From Betaproteobacteria bacterium SG8_40 (lineage in GTDB: Bacteria > Pseudomonadota > Gammaproteobacteria > Burkholderiales > Eutrophovitaceae), in the NCBI GenBank assembly GCA_001304425.1, contig LJTS01000214.1:1-5552 (forward strand): 5,552 nt of DNA, in the 5' to 3' direction. Position numbers and translations under genes: made by a program. This document shows, piece after piece, positions 4,757-5,552 of this stretch. The notes under the pieces were generated by a model. That model was not told the origin of the DNA, did no database searches, and worked only from the letters and a program-made list of their open reading frames with translations. Within the stretch, counting starts at the first letter, position 1, and each line of letters opens with the position of its first letter.

Positions 4757-5552
4757 TCAATCCGCAACGCCATAGCGCTTCATGAAACTGCGGTCGATGT
4801 GGTCCTTCCAGCGCCAGACCCAGCGTCCCCTGGCAAAAAACCATCCGCGAGAAGCCACGGCATAGCGGTCACCGGTGCTGATCAGCGCGAGGGCGCGCCG
4901 CTGCGGGAGGTAATCGAGCAGCGTTTCCCCGGCAAGCGCGCGGCGCAGGTTCTCCGCCAGCGGAGGTCCCTGCCGCACGGCATAGACACCGGACTTGGGG
5001 CGCGGAAACCGGTCCATGCTGGCAATGTCCCCGGTGGCGAAGACATTCGACTGTCCCGCAACCTGCAGTGTCGTGGTCACCCGCACGAAGCCCCGTTCGT
5101 CGACGGCCAGGCCGCACGCGCCGGGCCAACCCGCTGGCGCGGCGCCCGTCGCCCAGACCAGCAAGTCGGCGCCAACGTGCTCGCCTGCGGCAGTAACAAG
5201 ACCGTCGCCGGTTGCTTTGACAATACGATGGTTGAGGTAGAGCTTGACGTCGCGCTCCTGCAGCACGCGCCGGAACAGGCGCCGCGTTCTCCGTGAGTGG
5301 CCGGGCAGCACGTCGCCGCCGTCGGTGACGACCGCGTAACGTGCTCCACTGAAACCGGCAGCGCGCAGGCGGTGCTGAATCGCCAGCAGGACCTCGACGC
5401 CGGCCGCTCCGCCGCCGGCCATGACGATGTTGAAACCATCGGGAAGTGTGCGTTGCCCGGCGCGTGCGAGGAGTGCATCCCACTGCTGCAGAAAAAGCTC
5501 CGTCGGCTTGACCTTCAGGCCATGTCGACCCGCCCCCTTAACGCCGAGCGTG
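4757..5552 (-). CDS. FAD/NAD(P)-dependent oxidoreductase of the SelD-associated family, C-terminal part
   Basis: The last 264 residues are visible; the N-terminus, with the first FAD-binding Rossmann motif, lies beyond the right edge. VKPTELFLQQWDALL leads into the second dinucleotide motif NIVMAGGGAAGVE (about 41-53), which should bind NAD(P)H. NVFATGDIAS (about 169-178) is the second FAD-binding signature. The end WVWRWKDHIDRSFMKRYG (about 244-261) closely resembles the pyridine nucleotide-disulfide oxidoreductase-like domain found fused to the N-terminus of selenide, water dikinase (SelD) in many bacteria (TIGR03169-type, from memory). Here a stop follows three residues later and no SelD sequence lies downstream, so this is the free-standing form. 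No redox CxxC is visible. Type II NADH dehydrogenases are the wider relatives and the main alternative. The in-frame ATG at 5422 lies inside the Rossmann motif and is not a start. Confidence 0.88.
   Translation of the reverse strand, partial: TLGVKGAGRHGLKVKPTELFLQQWDALLARAGQRTLPDGFNIVMAGGGAAGVEVLLAIQHRLRAAGFSGARYAVVTDGGDVLPGHSRRTRRLFRRVLQERDVKLYLNHRIVKATGDGLVTAAGEHVGADLLVWATGAAPAGWPGACGLAVDERGFVRVTTTLQVAGQSNVFATGDIASMDRFPRPKSGVYAVRQGPPLAENLRRALAGETLLDYLPQRRALALISTGDRYAVASRGWFFARGRWVWRWKDHIDRSFMKRYGVAD

Noticed and set aside
4023..4775. Plus-strand frames of 250 and 210 codons spanning the serine hydrolase start and the gap beyond
   Set aside because: They are antisense to the SxxK region and signal peptide of a well-supported gene, have no recognisable domain, and extend into the gap only because stops are rare there.
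4799..5296. A 165-codon plus-strand frame
   Set aside because: It is antisense to the oxidoreductase and covers its FAD-binding GDIA motif; no independent support.

Overview
The window looks like ordinary chromosome from a GC-rich proteobacterium, most likely beta or gamma. This rests on strong G/C preference at third codon positions, AGGGG/GGGAGG-type ribosome binding sites and the mix of gene families. No lineage marker is present, so the assignment is tentative. I see no rRNA, tRNA, CRISPR array, transposase or phage gene.

Layout from left to right. A universal stress protein (minus strand, cut by the left edge) and an enolase-superfamily sugar-acid enzyme (plus strand) diverge from a 94-bp intergenic region. 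The enzyme most resembles D-galactarolactone cycloisomerase. It is followed on the same strand by a conserved hypothetical protein of about 180 aa and then a DUF3293 protein. These three may share a transcript, although a stem-loop separates the first two. Next comes a 382-bp gap between convergent genes. It contains no convincing complete gene but has several structured elements: a compact hairpin, a near-consensus sigma-54 (-24/-12) site, and, where that promoter would start transcription, a 12-bp inverted repeat closing a 47-nt loop and followed by TTT. I read this as a candidate small RNA or an unusual terminator. Beyond it, on the minus strand, lie an exported serine hydrolase of the beta-lactamase/S12 family and, upstream of it, the C-terminal part of an FAD/NAD(P) oxidoreductase of the family that is often fused to SelD but here stands alone.

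The 276-bp gap between the last two genes holds two short hairpins and four imperfect copies of a 15-bp tandem repeat that runs into the serine hydrolase GTG start codon. A 37-codon reading frame through the repeat overlaps that start by GTGA.

The genes do not form one obvious pathway. No transporter, regulator or further sugar-acid gene accompanies the cycloisomerase-like enzyme. The most unusual material is non-coding: the structured 2599-2980 gap and the repeat-containing leader of the serine hydrolase.
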